A stretch of 51,243 nucleotides of DNA, taken from positions 1-51,243 of the forward strand of contig NZ_JADCKA010000012.1 in the NCBI RefSeq assembly GCF_014982745.1. Direction: 5' to 3'. Position numbers and translations under genes: made by a program. Each line of letters opens with the position of its first letter. The stretch's first letter is position 1. The notes under the pieces were generated by a model. That model saw only the letters and a list, made by a program, of their open reading frames with translations, was not told the DNA's origin and searched no databases. Source of the stretch: Gallibacter intestinalis (lineage in GTDB: Bacteria; Bacillota; Clostridia; Peptostreptococcales; Anaerovoracaceae). This document shows positions 32,471-40,899 of the stretch, in pieces.

Positions 32471-34369
32471 TTATCTATCCTTTCTGCGTACGGCTGCAAA
32501 GCATGTTCCCAGCAATCCCATTGCCCCTAATGCCATAAGTGCACCAGCAGGAAATGCATCGGCAGTTTTAACAGTCTTTTTCGGCTCCTTTGGTTCAGAC
32601 TTAGGTTCTTCAGGAACAGGTTTCTCAGGTATCTCTTTAATATAATCCTCTACCTGAACCGTCACATCTATATTTGCCGTATTCTGATCAACATAGGACA
32701 ATTTCACTTCATGGATGCTTTCGTCTAGAACACACCCTTCAGGAGCATTTATCTCTTTCACATAATATTTTCCCATAGGCAATCCTGTTATTGCTTCGGC
32801 AAAACCGTTTTCATCGGTTACAAACTGTCCTATTTTTTCATCCTTATCATAGTATGTTATATTTTCTGATTTGTCGGTAATAACATCAGCAGCATAAAGG
32901 CCGTAAACTGCGCCTTCCAATGTGGCAGCTTCCTTTTCCTCATCCGTCACTTTCTGATCCTTTGCAAAGGATTTCTGAAGAGCTATACTGCCCACAGGTT
33001 CATCATTTGACACACTTTCCCTTTGCTGTATCAAAGCAGTTTTATTGTCCTCATATCCGATTTCAAAGCTATGGATTGTTTCATCTATAAGGTAGCCTTC
33101 TGGCGCCTGAATTTCCCTGTAGAAATATGTTCCAGGAACAAGATTCTTTACAACTATCAGCCCGTTCTCATCCGTTGTAAATTCTCCATTAAATCCTATC
33201 TCATTTCCCTCCAGGTCATTTCCTTCAGAGTAGATTTCAAAAACTGCTCCTGCAAGAGGCACTCCTGACTTATCTGTCTTTTCTAGCGTAAACTCACCTG
33301 ACGGCATATTATTTGTAAACTCCACTGATGCGGTTTGCCCGGCAGTAATTACTACTGTCTTTTCTGTGCTATCTAATAGATATGGTTCAGGGACACTGAC
33401 TTCTTTTATTACATATGTTCCCTGTACCAGACCCGATGCCAAAAACCTGCCGTCCTCGCCTGTGGTATATTCTTTAACGAATGAACCGTCTTCACTTCGT
33501 ATTTCAAAAGTTGCTCCGCTTACAGCCTTACCAGATGAAGATGTTTTTAAAATACTTACACTACCTTTGTCGTCTACTCTAATCGGTATTTTAAAGCTTG
33601 TATCCTCAATATATCCTATATTACCCACATCCTGACTGGACTTATGATAGTAAAATCTGTTGCTGCCTATCAGATTGTCCGATTCAATCTTTAAGGTGAT
33701 TTCAGTCTTTCCCGACACTCCCTTTCCTGCAGTTACCTTCATAGAACCAGCTTTTTTATTTATGGATACCTGAATATCATCCCTTGCAGAAATAACTTTA
33801 TACGGATATTTTGACAATGCTCCTGAAGTATCCGTCAAAGTAACGCTTTTACCACTTACAACCTGTACACCTGTTGAAGCAAAGGAAGGTCTGCTTTTTA
33901 TCATGGCATCATATTCTTTAATTTCTTTTTCAATGGCATTGATTTTCTGAGATAGCCCCGGAACATTTGTATCCTTTATGGATGCCGGTTCTATATTCCT
34001 CCACATCCACAGCTGTCGCCATATCATAATCTGAGTTGCAGCATAATCTGCATTTGTCTTTTTTTCTTTGTTGTAGCCAAAGTGAGCAATCTTTATAAGT
34101 CTTTCCCACTGGGCATCTGTAAAGTTAGGTTCCTGCTCCTTATATCCTGATGTTGTGGACACATACTGGTCAGGCTCAAGACAAAAGGCATGGTTTCCGT
34201 TTACCTTCATAATGCTGATTTCTCCACTTTCTGCCCAGTAGTATCCTGTGTTTATAGGGTTTCCCCATTTTACTGCTGCCTTTGCCTTTAAATCAGTAGA
34301 CCAGATTCCGGAAAAGGCTACTATGGCAGCAAGCGTCATGCAAAACGCTTTTCTTATCCTTTCTTTCAT
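32471..34369 (-). CDS. Surface adhesin with thioester domain and SpaA/Cna-B-like repeats
   Basis: This 632-residue protein has a signal peptide (cleavage near AKA|AV, about 31), then a thioester domain: AFCLEP with Cys near 63 and ATQIMIW with Gln near 113, the TQxA signature that makes a Cys-Gln bond able to trap host amines. Three prealbumin-like SpaA/Cna-B domains follow (near 275-355, 360-450, 460-580), with Lys and Glu at the places used for internal isopeptide bonds. A Pro/Lys/Glu-rich stalk ends in a hydrophobic tail and RRKDR. In place of LPxTG there is VKTAD, a non-canonical sorting motif. ATG at 34369 has AAGGAGG upstream. Confidence 0.88.
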   Translation of the reverse strand: MKERIRKAFCMTLAAIVAFSGIWSTDLKAKAAVKWGNPINTGYYWAESGEISIMKVNGNHAFCLEPDQYVSTTSGYKEQEPNFTDAQWERLIKIAHFGYNKEKKTNADYAATQIMIWRQLWMWRNIEPASIKDTNVPGLSQKINAIEKEIKEYDAMIKSRPSFASTGVQVVSGKSVTLTDTSGALSKYPYKVISARDDIQVSINKKAGSMKVTAGKGVSGKTEITLKIESDNLIGSNRFYYHKSSQDVGNIGYIEDTSFKIPIRVDDKGSVSILKTSSSGKAVSGATFEIRSEDGSFVKEYTTGEDGRFLASGLVQGTYVIKEVSVPEPYLLDSTEKTVVITAGQTASVEFTNNMPSGEFTLEKTDKSGVPLAGAVFEIYSEGNDLEGNEIGFNGEFTTDENGLIVVKNLVPGTYFYREIQAPEGYLIDETIHSFEIGYEDNKTALIQQRESVSNDEPVGSIALQKSFAKDQKVTDEEKEAATLEGAVYGLYAADVITDKSENITYYDKDEKIGQFVTDENGFAEAITGLPMGKYYVKEINAPEGCVLDESIHEVKLSYVDQNTANIDVTVQVEDYIKEIPEKPVPEEPKSEPKEPKKTVKTADAFPAGALMALGAMGLLGTCFAAVRRKDR

Positions 34370-34479
34370 ATTTTCCTCCTTAATCACATTTTACATATTT
34401 TACCATTTGTAACTGCATGTTAATATTTTTGGAAATATTTGTCAATAGTTTTAGATGCAATATTTTAAATCAGTTTAAA

Positions 34480-34509
34480 TTGACAAGAAACATCACCATA
34501 TTGTATACT
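34480..34509 (+). promoter_or_regulatory. Promoter of tRNA-Arg
   Basis: TTGACA (34480-34485) and TATACT (34504-34509) are separated by 18 bases, ending 23 bases before the tRNA. Confidence 0.75.
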
Positions 34510-34532
34510 TATTGAGTTATCAAATCTTATAT

Positions 34533-34609
34533 GCGCCATTAGCTCAGCTGGATAGAGTAGCGCACTACGAATGCGAAGGTCGGGAGTTCGAATCTCTCAT
34601 GGCGCACCA
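34533..34609 (+). tRNA. tRNA-Arg (anticodon ACG), CCA encoded
   Basis: The 77-base cloverleaf has a GCGCCAT/ATGGCGC acceptor stem, a D-arm from GCTC, an anticodon loop CTACGAA with anticodon ACG, a T-arm GGGAG-TTCGAAT-CTCTC and an encoded CCA (34607-34609). The outermost anticodon-stem pair is mismatched (G-A). A short hairpin terminator follows. Confidence 0.96.
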
Positions 34610-34613
34610 CAAA

Positions 34614-34652
34614 AAAACAGCCTTGAAAACCAAGTCAAGGCTGTTTTCTTTT
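34614..34652. terminator. Bidirectional terminator after tRNA-Arg and sipW
   Basis: A 12-bp stem AAAACAGCCTTG/CAAGGCTGTTTT (34614-34625 with 34636-34647) carries T-rich tails in both directions, ending the tRNA on the plus strand and the sipW operon on the minus strand. Confidence 0.88.
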
Positions 34653-34671
34653 GTTTGTCTAATCATATTGA

Positions 34672-35379
34672 TTACACTTTTTTATCTTCCTCATCCGAGT
34701 TTAGAGGCTGATTTATATTTTGCTCTGCAGCTAGCTGTGCTTTAAGCATTTCAAGTTCCTTTTGCATCTGCTGAGTTTTAAGCTTTTCTTGCTCTAGAGC
34801 TTCACTATTCTGATTTATTATTTCCTGTTGCTCTCTTTTGTACTGCTTAAGCAGCTGGAAAAATCTTATTGCCTGCATGATAATAAGTATCATAAACGGC
34901 GTAAATATCAGCAAGAAATATCCCGGAACAGTCTTTAGAAATTGGAAGAAATATCCCATTTTAGCAAGATGAAATTGATACTGTCCGATAACATTATCCG
35001 CAGGCACAGGATACGCATCATCAGCGCCTGTCGCTATGCCATAAGTAGTAAATGCCAATTCTCCCTCATAGGTGGTCACTTCTCGAATTTTATGAGTCAT
35101 CACTCCACCATAATTATTAGGATCTATTGAACGGAAAGTAATTATATCGCCTTCCTTAAGAGTACTGGAATCCACTTCTTTACTCACCACTATGTCGCCA
35201 GCTTCAAATTCTCCTTGCATGGAATCGGATAATACTATAAATGGCTTATATCCAAATAAGCTAGAGTCTTCTTTGTTTACCGTACTAACCGATATTATGG
35301 TGAATATCATAATAAAGATTGCAAATATCAAGATGATAAATGAAATAACCCTGGCAGCAATCTTTCCTTTTTGTTTCAT
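34672..35379 (-). CDS. sipW: SipW/ER-type signal peptidase I with coiled-coil tail
   Basis: This 235-residue membrane protease is of the S26B (SipW/ER) type, which cleaves signal peptides of TasA-like proteins. A membrane anchor (about 10-33) precedes the catalytic Ser in LSDSM (53); the dyad partner is His 96 in MTHKI, in place of the Lys of ordinary bacterial SipS. A second membrane segment lies at about 152-172, followed by a charged coiled-coil tail (about 178-222, QQMQKELEMLKAQL) that simple SipW proteins do not have. It is the last gene of the five-gene operon, and the four genes before it encode the likely substrates. Confidence 0.92.
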   Translation of the reverse strand: MKQKGKIAARVISFIILIFAIFIMIFTIISVSTVNKEDSSLFGYKPFIVLSDSMQGEFEAGDIVVSKEVDSSTLKEGDIITFRSIDPNNYGGVMTHKIREVTTYEGELAFTTYGIATGADDAYPVPADNVIGQYQFHLAKMGYFFQFLKTVPGYFLLIFTPFMILIIMQAIRFFQLLKQYKREQQEIINQNSEALEQEKLKTQQMQKELEMLKAQLAAEQNINQPLNSDEEDKKV

Positions 35380-35415
35380 TGTTTTAAATTCCTCCTCGTG
35401 TAGTCTAAATATTTT

Positions 35416-35492
35416 CAGAGAACAAAAGGCACAACTAACTATTTTAAATCAGTTATGCCCTTTGCTCTCTGTCCTGCTTATGCAGGACAGAG
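35416..35492 (-). other. Overlapping hairpins between the substrate genes and sipW
   Basis: Two hairpins can form on the mRNA between the third substrate gene and sipW: an 11-bp perfect stem (35467-35477 with 35482-35492) and a long imperfect stem (35416-35440 with 35451-35471). They share 35467-35471, so only one forms fully. No U tract follows, so these are more likely mRNA processing or stability elements than a terminator. Confidence 0.55.
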
Positions 35493-35506
35493 GTGCTTAT
35501 ATCATA

Positions 35507-36916
35507 CTATTCTTGACTTATCAACCAATATCCATCGCCATTATCTGTAACTTTACAACCTGCCGCTACACTTGTCGGTTTACTTGGGGAATACTCTTTA
35601 GATACAAGAATCGTTCCTCCATTAGCTACACCAAAACGTTTTCCATTCGCAATTATAGAATCTATATTATCTATCTTAATTGTTCCTCCGTTAGCGTATA
35701 TAACTATGCTTTGAGCACCGGAGCTACTAAAACTTCCGCCGTTTATGTATATCACAGATTCAGCTTCTGCAATTACCGCATGCCCCTGATACCCAGATGT
35801 TGAAAACCTTCCTTCATTTAAATAAACCGTACCGCCATTACTTGCAGTAATTTCAGAACTTCCCGCGCCGCTATTGGCATAACTACCACCATTGACTGTT
35901 AAAATCGAATTCAAACCATCCGCAACCAGCTTTCCAGCAGTGTATGTAAATCCAGAATTTGCTTCCGCATTTATAGTCAGTTTTCCTCCATCTTTTACAT
36001 TTATATTAGTTCCTGTAATTTGTAATCCATTAGGATGTATAGTATTCGATCCTAAATTCATAGTCACATTTCCAGTAACATCAAAATGTTTTTGATTTAA
36101 CATATCCTCTGTTGCAGTAATTTCCACAGGAGTATTTGGATTATTTACAATATCACTTAAATCCGTATCTGCGGATGCATTATAAAAAACTGGATATTCT
36201 GCATCTTTGTCATAATCAGGATTTCCAAATCCATCTTTTTCAGAATTCAGCTGCGTAGCTACAAGCTTAACATCAAAAGTTGTTCCGACGCTTGCTCCCT
36301 GATATTCATTTCCAGCAGCTTCATCCATATGCAAAGCTATTGCAACATATGCTTCTTTTGGAGTTTCAGTTGCTGTACTTGGATAAAGATTACCATAAGC
36401 AGCTCCGTCATTATCCGCCATAAGTTCTGCAAGAGTACCCGCTTTTGTATAACCTGTTAACTTATCAAAAGATGCCGGCTTTGTATCATTTATTGGAGTA
36501 TTACTTGTTTTAACATAGACATCTATTACATCAGCTAATTCACCAGCATCACCATTGGCTACAATATCCAATTTATATTTTAAAGCTAGCGTTCCTGTGT
36601 TCTTAACACCGATAACTTTGTAGTCAGTGTATCCCGGTTCCCATTTATCATAGTTGAAAATCGGTACTTCGATATCCGAAATATCGGTGTATGCACCACT
36701 TGTGTCTATACTTGCTTCTGTCGCCGCTGTCTTCTGAGCCTCAGACATTGTATCTGTCTTCTGTATAAGCGCAATGGACAGATTTCCAGCTTGAATCTTG
36801 TTACCACTATTCGTAACGCTATCCGTAAACCAAGCAAAGGTTGTCGCAATCAGCAAAGCTATACTGATTAGCAACGCCAATCCGGCTGCCCATAGGGACT
36901 TTTTAGTCTTAATCAT
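35507..36916 (-). CDS. SipW-dependent TasA-like protein with beta-helix tail (substrate 1)
   Basis: This 469-residue exported protein begins with a SipW-type signal peptide (about 1-33, ATTFAWFTDSV) and a camelysin/TasA-like beta-sandwich domain: SGNKIQAGNLSI (37-48), WEPG near 92, KNTGTLALKY near 104 and GNEYQG near 201. From about 265 the chain turns into short repeats with Asn-Gly-Gly turns (TVNGGSYAN, YINGGSFSS), the pattern of a right-handed beta-helix. It has no sortase motif or membrane anchor at the end, so it may self-assemble or stay bound to fibre partners. The RBS GGAGAGGG is upstream. It is about 60 percent Ser/Gly/Thr/Asn in the tail. Confidence 0.85.
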   Translation of the reverse strand: MIKTKKSLWAAGLALLISIALLIATTFAWFTDSVTNSGNKIQAGNLSIALIQKTDTMSEAQKTAATEASIDTSGAYTDISDIEVPIFNYDKWEPGYTDYKVIGVKNTGTLALKYKLDIVANGDAGELADVIDVYVKTSNTPINDTKPASFDKLTGYTKAGTLAELMADNDGAAYGNLYPSTATETPKEAYVAIALHMDEAAGNEYQGASVGTTFDVKLVATQLNSEKDGFGNPDYDKDAEYPVFYNASADTDLSDIVNNPNTPVEITATEDMLNQKHFDVTGNVTMNLGSNTIHPNGLQITGTNINVKDGGKLTINAEANSGFTYTAGKLVADGLNSILTVNGGSYANSGAGSSEITASNGGTVYLNEGRFSTSGYQGHAVIAEAESVIYINGGSFSSSGAQSIVIYANGGTIKIDNIDSIIANGKRFGVANGGTILVSKEYSPSKPTSVAAGCKVTDNGDGYWLISQE

Positions 36917-36958
36917 TTTCCCTCTCCTTTTTAATCTAACTTATATCAATAAACTTTT

Positions 36959-38290
36959 TTATTCAGGTACTACTGTGTACCAAATTTCTGTTCCGTGTTT
37001 TTCTGAAATTACTTTATAACCGTCTGCAAGGAAGTTTGTTCCAGCCCCTTCTGCAGCATTATTAGACGGGTCAAAATTAACAAAGGTGCCGCCTTTGATT
37101 TTAACTATTGCACTTCCGTCTTTATATGATGCATCTATACAATTTATTAAATAAGTTGCATATTCTGGTGCATCTGATTTTATTGTTGGAGCAAGATCAA
37201 AAAAGCCTCCATTTATAATCAAAGTACCTTTCTGTACTTGAACAGCTGACATAGCTCCATAATAGTTTCCATCTTCTATCACTACAGTTCCACCAGTTAC
37301 GTTGATACCATACGCTGTGTTATAACCTGCCTCTGCGTTGATTGTTCCTTCTCCTGTCAATGTTAATGTGCCGCTGTTAACAGCTATCAACGACGGTACA
37401 TATGGCAAGCTTTCATTGGTTTTGGAAGTGTCTAACGATAATGTTTTATCGCTTAAATTCATCGTCGTATCTTTTGTGATAGTTGTTTGAGGAACTAATG
37501 AGCCATCGTCAACTCCATTGCCTTCCGGGGTAATATTTATATCATCGCCTAAAACTACCGAACCACCTGCTGCAAGATCAGCTTTCAAACTTTCAGCGCT
37601 TATTGATTCATACCGAGATTCTGAATCATACTGATTGCTTCCAAAACCGTCCTTTTCAACGGTATCCTGTTTAGCAAGTATGGTCACATCAGCACCAAAG
37701 GTTTTACCCTGATAGTCATTTCCTGCATGCTCATTCATTCCGTATACAAGGATAAAGCTTATGGACTGACCTGTCGCAAGAGAAAACTCTCTGTTCTTTC
37801 CAAGGCTTGCCAGCTCGCTCATAGGTCTTTTCGTAAATTCTCCTACAAGATTTCCGTCGCTTCCCACCTGGATAAAGTCAAACCAAAGGGCATTCTGAAG
37901 TCCGTCGCTGTTGACATCAAAGCTCAAACTAAGTTTTGCCGCAAGGGATCCTTCATTTTTTACTGTAAGCAATTTTGCATTGGACTTACCAGGTTCCCAC
38001 AGGGATTCATTTATGATTGGATTCGAATCATTTTTAAGATTTTGTCCTGTTGCTTCAAAATAAATCTTATTTCCGTTGTTAACTCCTGCAATTTCGTATG
38101 ACTGTCCTGATGTATTACGCATATCAACATCATATGCCGTAGCAGAAATTTTTAAGTCGCCAGCTGAAATTACATTGCCTTTATTGATTACGCTATCCGT
38201 AAACCAAGCAAATGTTGTTCCAATCAGCAACGCTATACTGATTAAAAGTGCTATCCCAGCTGCCCATAGGGATTTTTTTGTCGTATTCAT
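36959..38290 (-). CDS. SipW-dependent TasA-like protein with beta-helix tail (substrate 2)
   Basis: This 443-residue protein is a paralogue of the preceding one. The first 45 residues are nearly the same (KKSLWAAGIALLISIALLIG, TTFAWFTDSV), the camelysin domain has WEPGKSNAKLL (about 97-107) and GNDYQG (about 190), and a beta-helix-like tail begins near 265 (TLTLTGEGTIN, VVIEDGNYYG, LIINGGFFD). The end (GGTFVNFDPSNN, then FLADGYKV) is a motif seen in beta-helix surface proteins of Lachnospiraceae. DNA identity over the signal region points to recent duplication. It has no sortase signal. Confidence 0.85.
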   Translation of the reverse strand: MNTTKKSLWAAGIALLISIALLIGTTFAWFTDSVINKGNVISAGDLKISATAYDVDMRNTSGQSYEIAGVNNGNKIYFEATGQNLKNDSNPIINESLWEPGKSNAKLLTVKNEGSLAAKLSLSFDVNSDGLQNALWFDFIQVGSDGNLVGEFTKRPMSELASLGKNREFSLATGQSISFILVYGMNEHAGNDYQGKTFGADVTILAKQDTVEKDGFGSNQYDSESRYESISAESLKADLAAGGSVVLGDDINITPEGNGVDDGSLVPQTTITKDTTMNLSDKTLSLDTSKTNESLPYVPSLIAVNSGTLTLTGEGTINAEAGYNTAYGINVTGGTVVIEDGNYYGAMSAVQVQKGTLIINGGFFDLAPTIKSDAPEYATYLINCIDASYKDGSAIVKIKGGTFVNFDPSNNAAEGAGTNFLADGYKVISEKHGTEIWYTVVPE

Positions 38291-38323
38291 CCTTTTTTCT
38301 CCTTTACTTATAATTTTTTAGTC

Positions 38324-39430
38324 TTATATTTCATTTCCTAATGACTTAACTTCCTCTAAAGTCCTGTAAGGTACATTGCAGAAAACATTATCTATATTTG
38401 CTGCGTCAATTAAAATCTCTTCAGTCTTTATATCATCTATTACTGATATTGATATATTGACTATTTCTCCTGTGAATTTGTTAATCACTTCTATAACTGG
38501 CAAATCTGTACTGTGTAGTTTGCCATCCTTTACATTTACAGATGCAGTATTTGCCTTGTCCTCATCATTTTTAACGAGTATTGCATTACCATTTTCTACG
38601 CTTATTTCACCTCCACTCATGTTTAACTGATTCATATACTCACCATCAGCAACGTTATTATCTTTTATGCTATCCGTCTTGGTTGCTGCGGTGCTGTCCA
38701 TAATTACTCCGTAGGACTTTTCTCCGAATATTTTGCCGTCAGTCATATTGACAATTGCCTTTTCGCCATTATCATTGTTGCCGTTATAGATAGCCGATCT
38801 CATTGGCAGTTTTTCTATAGATTTTTGAGGCTGAGTAGCTTCGTTAGATTCTGTGATTTCAGTAGATTCAGTTGCTTCTGTTTCTTTTTCTATTTCCTCT
38901 ATTGCCAGTTCAATAGTTCCTCCGGTCACATTGAGAGTTCCTCTATTAACTACGGTATAGATGCCTTCGGCTTCTTCATCTATTAAAAGGGAAATTTTAC
39001 CGTTTTTAGTGTCTGCTATGCTCAGCTTTCCTTCATTGATGACAAGATTGCCGTCACTAACTCTTCCATCCTTTGATATGGTGTGCCCGTTAAGCTGAAG
39101 CGTGATGTCTTGATCTTTACTAATGCTCAAGCTTTCGGAAACTGCTATATCATTTTCCAAGGTTATAACTGTCTTACCTTCTGTAGCATTTGAAATTGCC
39201 AATCGCAGAGATGTTTCGTCTTTAACTGCTGTTCCCTGATTATTTTCTTGAACAGCAATGCTTTCCTCTTTTGTTTCGGCACTATTGTTAAACTTGTTAG
39301 CTGCCTGTATTACATTTCCCGCGTTGCTGATGCTATCTGAAAACCACGCAAATGTCGTTCCCATAAATAGTGCTGCACATATCAATAATGACAACGTACT
39401 TGCCATAAGGAGCCTGTTTTTGTCTTTCAT
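38324..39430 (-). CDS. SipW-type signal peptide fused directly to a beta-helix (substrate 3)
   Basis: This 368-residue protein has the same signal peptide as its neighbours (GTTFAWFSDSISNAGNVIQA, about 24-43) but no camelysin/TasA domain. After a short linker the chain goes into beta-helix repeats (TVITLENDIAVSESLSI, TLQLNGHTISKDG, TLNVTGGTIEL, LNMSGGEIS) interrupted near 180-205 by a Glu/Thr-rich insertion (ESTEITESNEATQ). It could be a fibre component that uses only the helix. It lacks an anchor and a sortase motif. It starts 2 bases after the stop of the upstream gene, so translation is coupled. Confidence 0.8.
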   Translation of the reverse strand: MKDKNRLLMASTLSLLICAALFMGTTFAWFSDSISNAGNVIQAANKFNNSAETKEESIAVQENNQGTAVKDETSLRLAISNATEGKTVITLENDIAVSESLSISKDQDITLQLNGHTISKDGRVSDGNLVINEGKLSIADTKNGKISLLIDEEAEGIYTVVNRGTLNVTGGTIELAIEEIEKETEATESTEITESNEATQPQKSIEKLPMRSAIYNGNNDNGEKAIVNMTDGKIFGEKSYGVIMDSTAATKTDSIKDNNVADGEYMNQLNMSGGEISVENGNAILVKNDEDKANTASVNVKDGKLHSTDLPVIEVINKFTGEIVNISISVIDDIKTEEILIDAANIDNVFCNVPYRTLEEVKSLGNEI

Positions 39431-39432
39431 AA

Positions 39433-40830
39433 TTATTCAAACTCCTTTCCTTCGTTATTTCTCACCTGCACTGCATCGGCTGTTATATCAAATGATAAGT
39501 CTTCGTTTTGATATTCATTTCCTGCGCTTTCAGGCATTTTAACCGTCATAGTAAAAAATCTAATTTCTCCAGGTGTAAGCGGATTATCATCTGTAAATGG
39601 TTTGCTTTTATCTATATCCGATGCCTTTCCCGAATAAAGGATATTTCCGTTTTCATCTGATATAGTGAATATCAGAACATCACTTAATTCTCCTGTTGCA
39701 TCCTGAATATACAGTCTATACCACGCATCGGCTGACCCTTCATTTTCAATATAGAAATCACTCTTAATAGTCTGACCCGGTTCAATATTGAGATGGGAAT
39801 CTTTTGCTGTGCCAAATACTGGTTTACCACCATTTAAATCTATTTTTATCCTTCCCGTCTGGAAGCTGTTATCTGTAATTGTCACCACAGATGAAATCAG
39901 AGCATAAGTCGTAGCCGCAAGCATAAGACTCAATACTGCTATTACACCAATTCTTGTATATATTTTTTTGTTTGAATTGTTACTCGACTCTTTTTTCCTT
40001 CCTAACATAAGCAGTACTGCTAAGGTAACCGCTAATATTCCCAAAGTCCACCAAAGAATCAAATTGATATTATCTCCCGTTTTAGCTGTTAATGCGGATT
40101 TTCCATCATCTTTGATATACCATTTGAAATCAGCATTGAGCAAAGATCCTTGATATTCGTTTCCCACAGATGTATCGAGATATGCTTCAGCTTTGTAATA
40201 GAGTCTGCTCTCCCCATCACTGCTTGCCTCAATCATTTGAGCAAATTCTTTTCCATTTATATGAGAAAAAGTATCATCAAACAGAACCTTATCAGAAACA
40301 AGTTCTGTCACTCGCAATTTCAGTACGTTACCGAGGTTTTTTGTTTCCTCTGTTACATCCGAAACAAAAAATAACTGAACATCTTTGTCGTGATATACAT
40401 TTACGGCAAAGAATTCAGTTACTTTATCGCCCGGAAGCATATTTCTAACTTGGAATTTTTGATTGAAATAAGTGTTATTTTTATCTAATTCAAGATAAGG
40501 TGCTTCTTGATTATTACTTGTAGCATCTCCATCTGTAACTGCAGAATTATCATCTGCAGACTCATTATTGTTTTGATGTATATCAAAACCACCGTCCTTA
40601 TTTTCAAGGCCGGCCTTTTCACTTAAATTGTTGTCATTTACAGTATTCTGATTATCGTCATTGGTTTGCTGCTCAGATATCAGGCTTTGTGGAACAGAAG
40701 TTTTACTGTTATCAGACTCTGTCATATGCCTGTAAAGATATGAAATACCTAAAGCAATCGCCACTAAAATCAGTAACACAAGGATTACGATAATCGCTTT
40801 TCGCAATTTCCCTTGATTATTATTTTCCAT
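39433..40830 (-). CDS. Two-module membrane protein with an internal sortase-like signal
   Basis: This 465-residue protein is the first gene of the cluster. An N-terminal membrane segment (about 10-33) and an Asn/Asp-rich spacer (40-110) lead to a camelysin-like domain (about 111-240, with LPGDK and GNEYQG). Then come TAKTGD (248-253), a membrane helix (255-277) and RKK: a complete cell-wall sorting signal in mid-protein. A second hydrophobic segment (293-312) resembling a SipW-type signal peptide starts a second camelysin-like domain (about 318-465, with EPGQ and GNEYQNEDL). It looks like two ancestral genes fused without a frameshift. Processing at two sites could release two products. Confidence 0.8.
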   Translation of the reverse strand: MENNNQGKLRKAIIVILVLLILVAIALGISYLYRHMTESDNSKTSVPQSLISEQQTNDDNQNTVNDNNLSEKAGLENKDGGFDIHQNNNESADDNSAVTDGDATSNNQEAPYLELDKNNTYFNQKFQVRNMLPGDKVTEFFAVNVYHDKDVQLFFVSDVTEETKNLGNVLKLRVTELVSDKVLFDDTFSHINGKEFAQMIEASSDGESRLYYKAEAYLDTSVGNEYQGSLLNADFKWYIKDDGKSALTAKTGDNINLILWWTLGILAVTLAVLLMLGRKKESSNNSNKKIYTRIGVIAVLSLMLAATTYALISSVVTITDNSFQTGRIKIDLNGGKPVFGTAKDSHLNIEPGQTIKSDFYIENEGSADAWYRLYIQDATGELSDVLIFTISDENGNILYSGKASDIDKSKPFTDDNPLTPGEIRFFTMTVKMPESAGNEYQNEDLSFDITADAVQVRNNEGKEFE

Positions 40831-40869
40831 TTTACTTCTTTAATCTAACCTATATATAACTATGTTTTA

Positions 40870-40899
40870 AATATACCCCCTCCCAGTCCACTTTGTCAA
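40870..40899 (-). promoter_or_regulatory. Promoter of the sipW cluster
   Basis: On the minus strand TTGACA (40894-40899) and TATATT (40870-40875) are separated by 18 bases, 39 bases before the first ATG. The spacer holds an unusual run of G. Confidence 0.72.

Noticed and set aside
34533-34609. tRNA-Arg as an integration site for the adhesin/sipW stretch
   Set aside because: No integrase and no second copy of the tRNA 3' end were seen in the window.
34512-34745. Plus-strand frame of 77 codons
   Set aside because: It reads through tRNA-Arg and the terminator, so it is not a gene.
35507-40830. Mobile element carrying the sipW cluster
   Set aside because: No transposase, inverted terminal repeats or target-site repeats were seen; base use looks much like the flanks.
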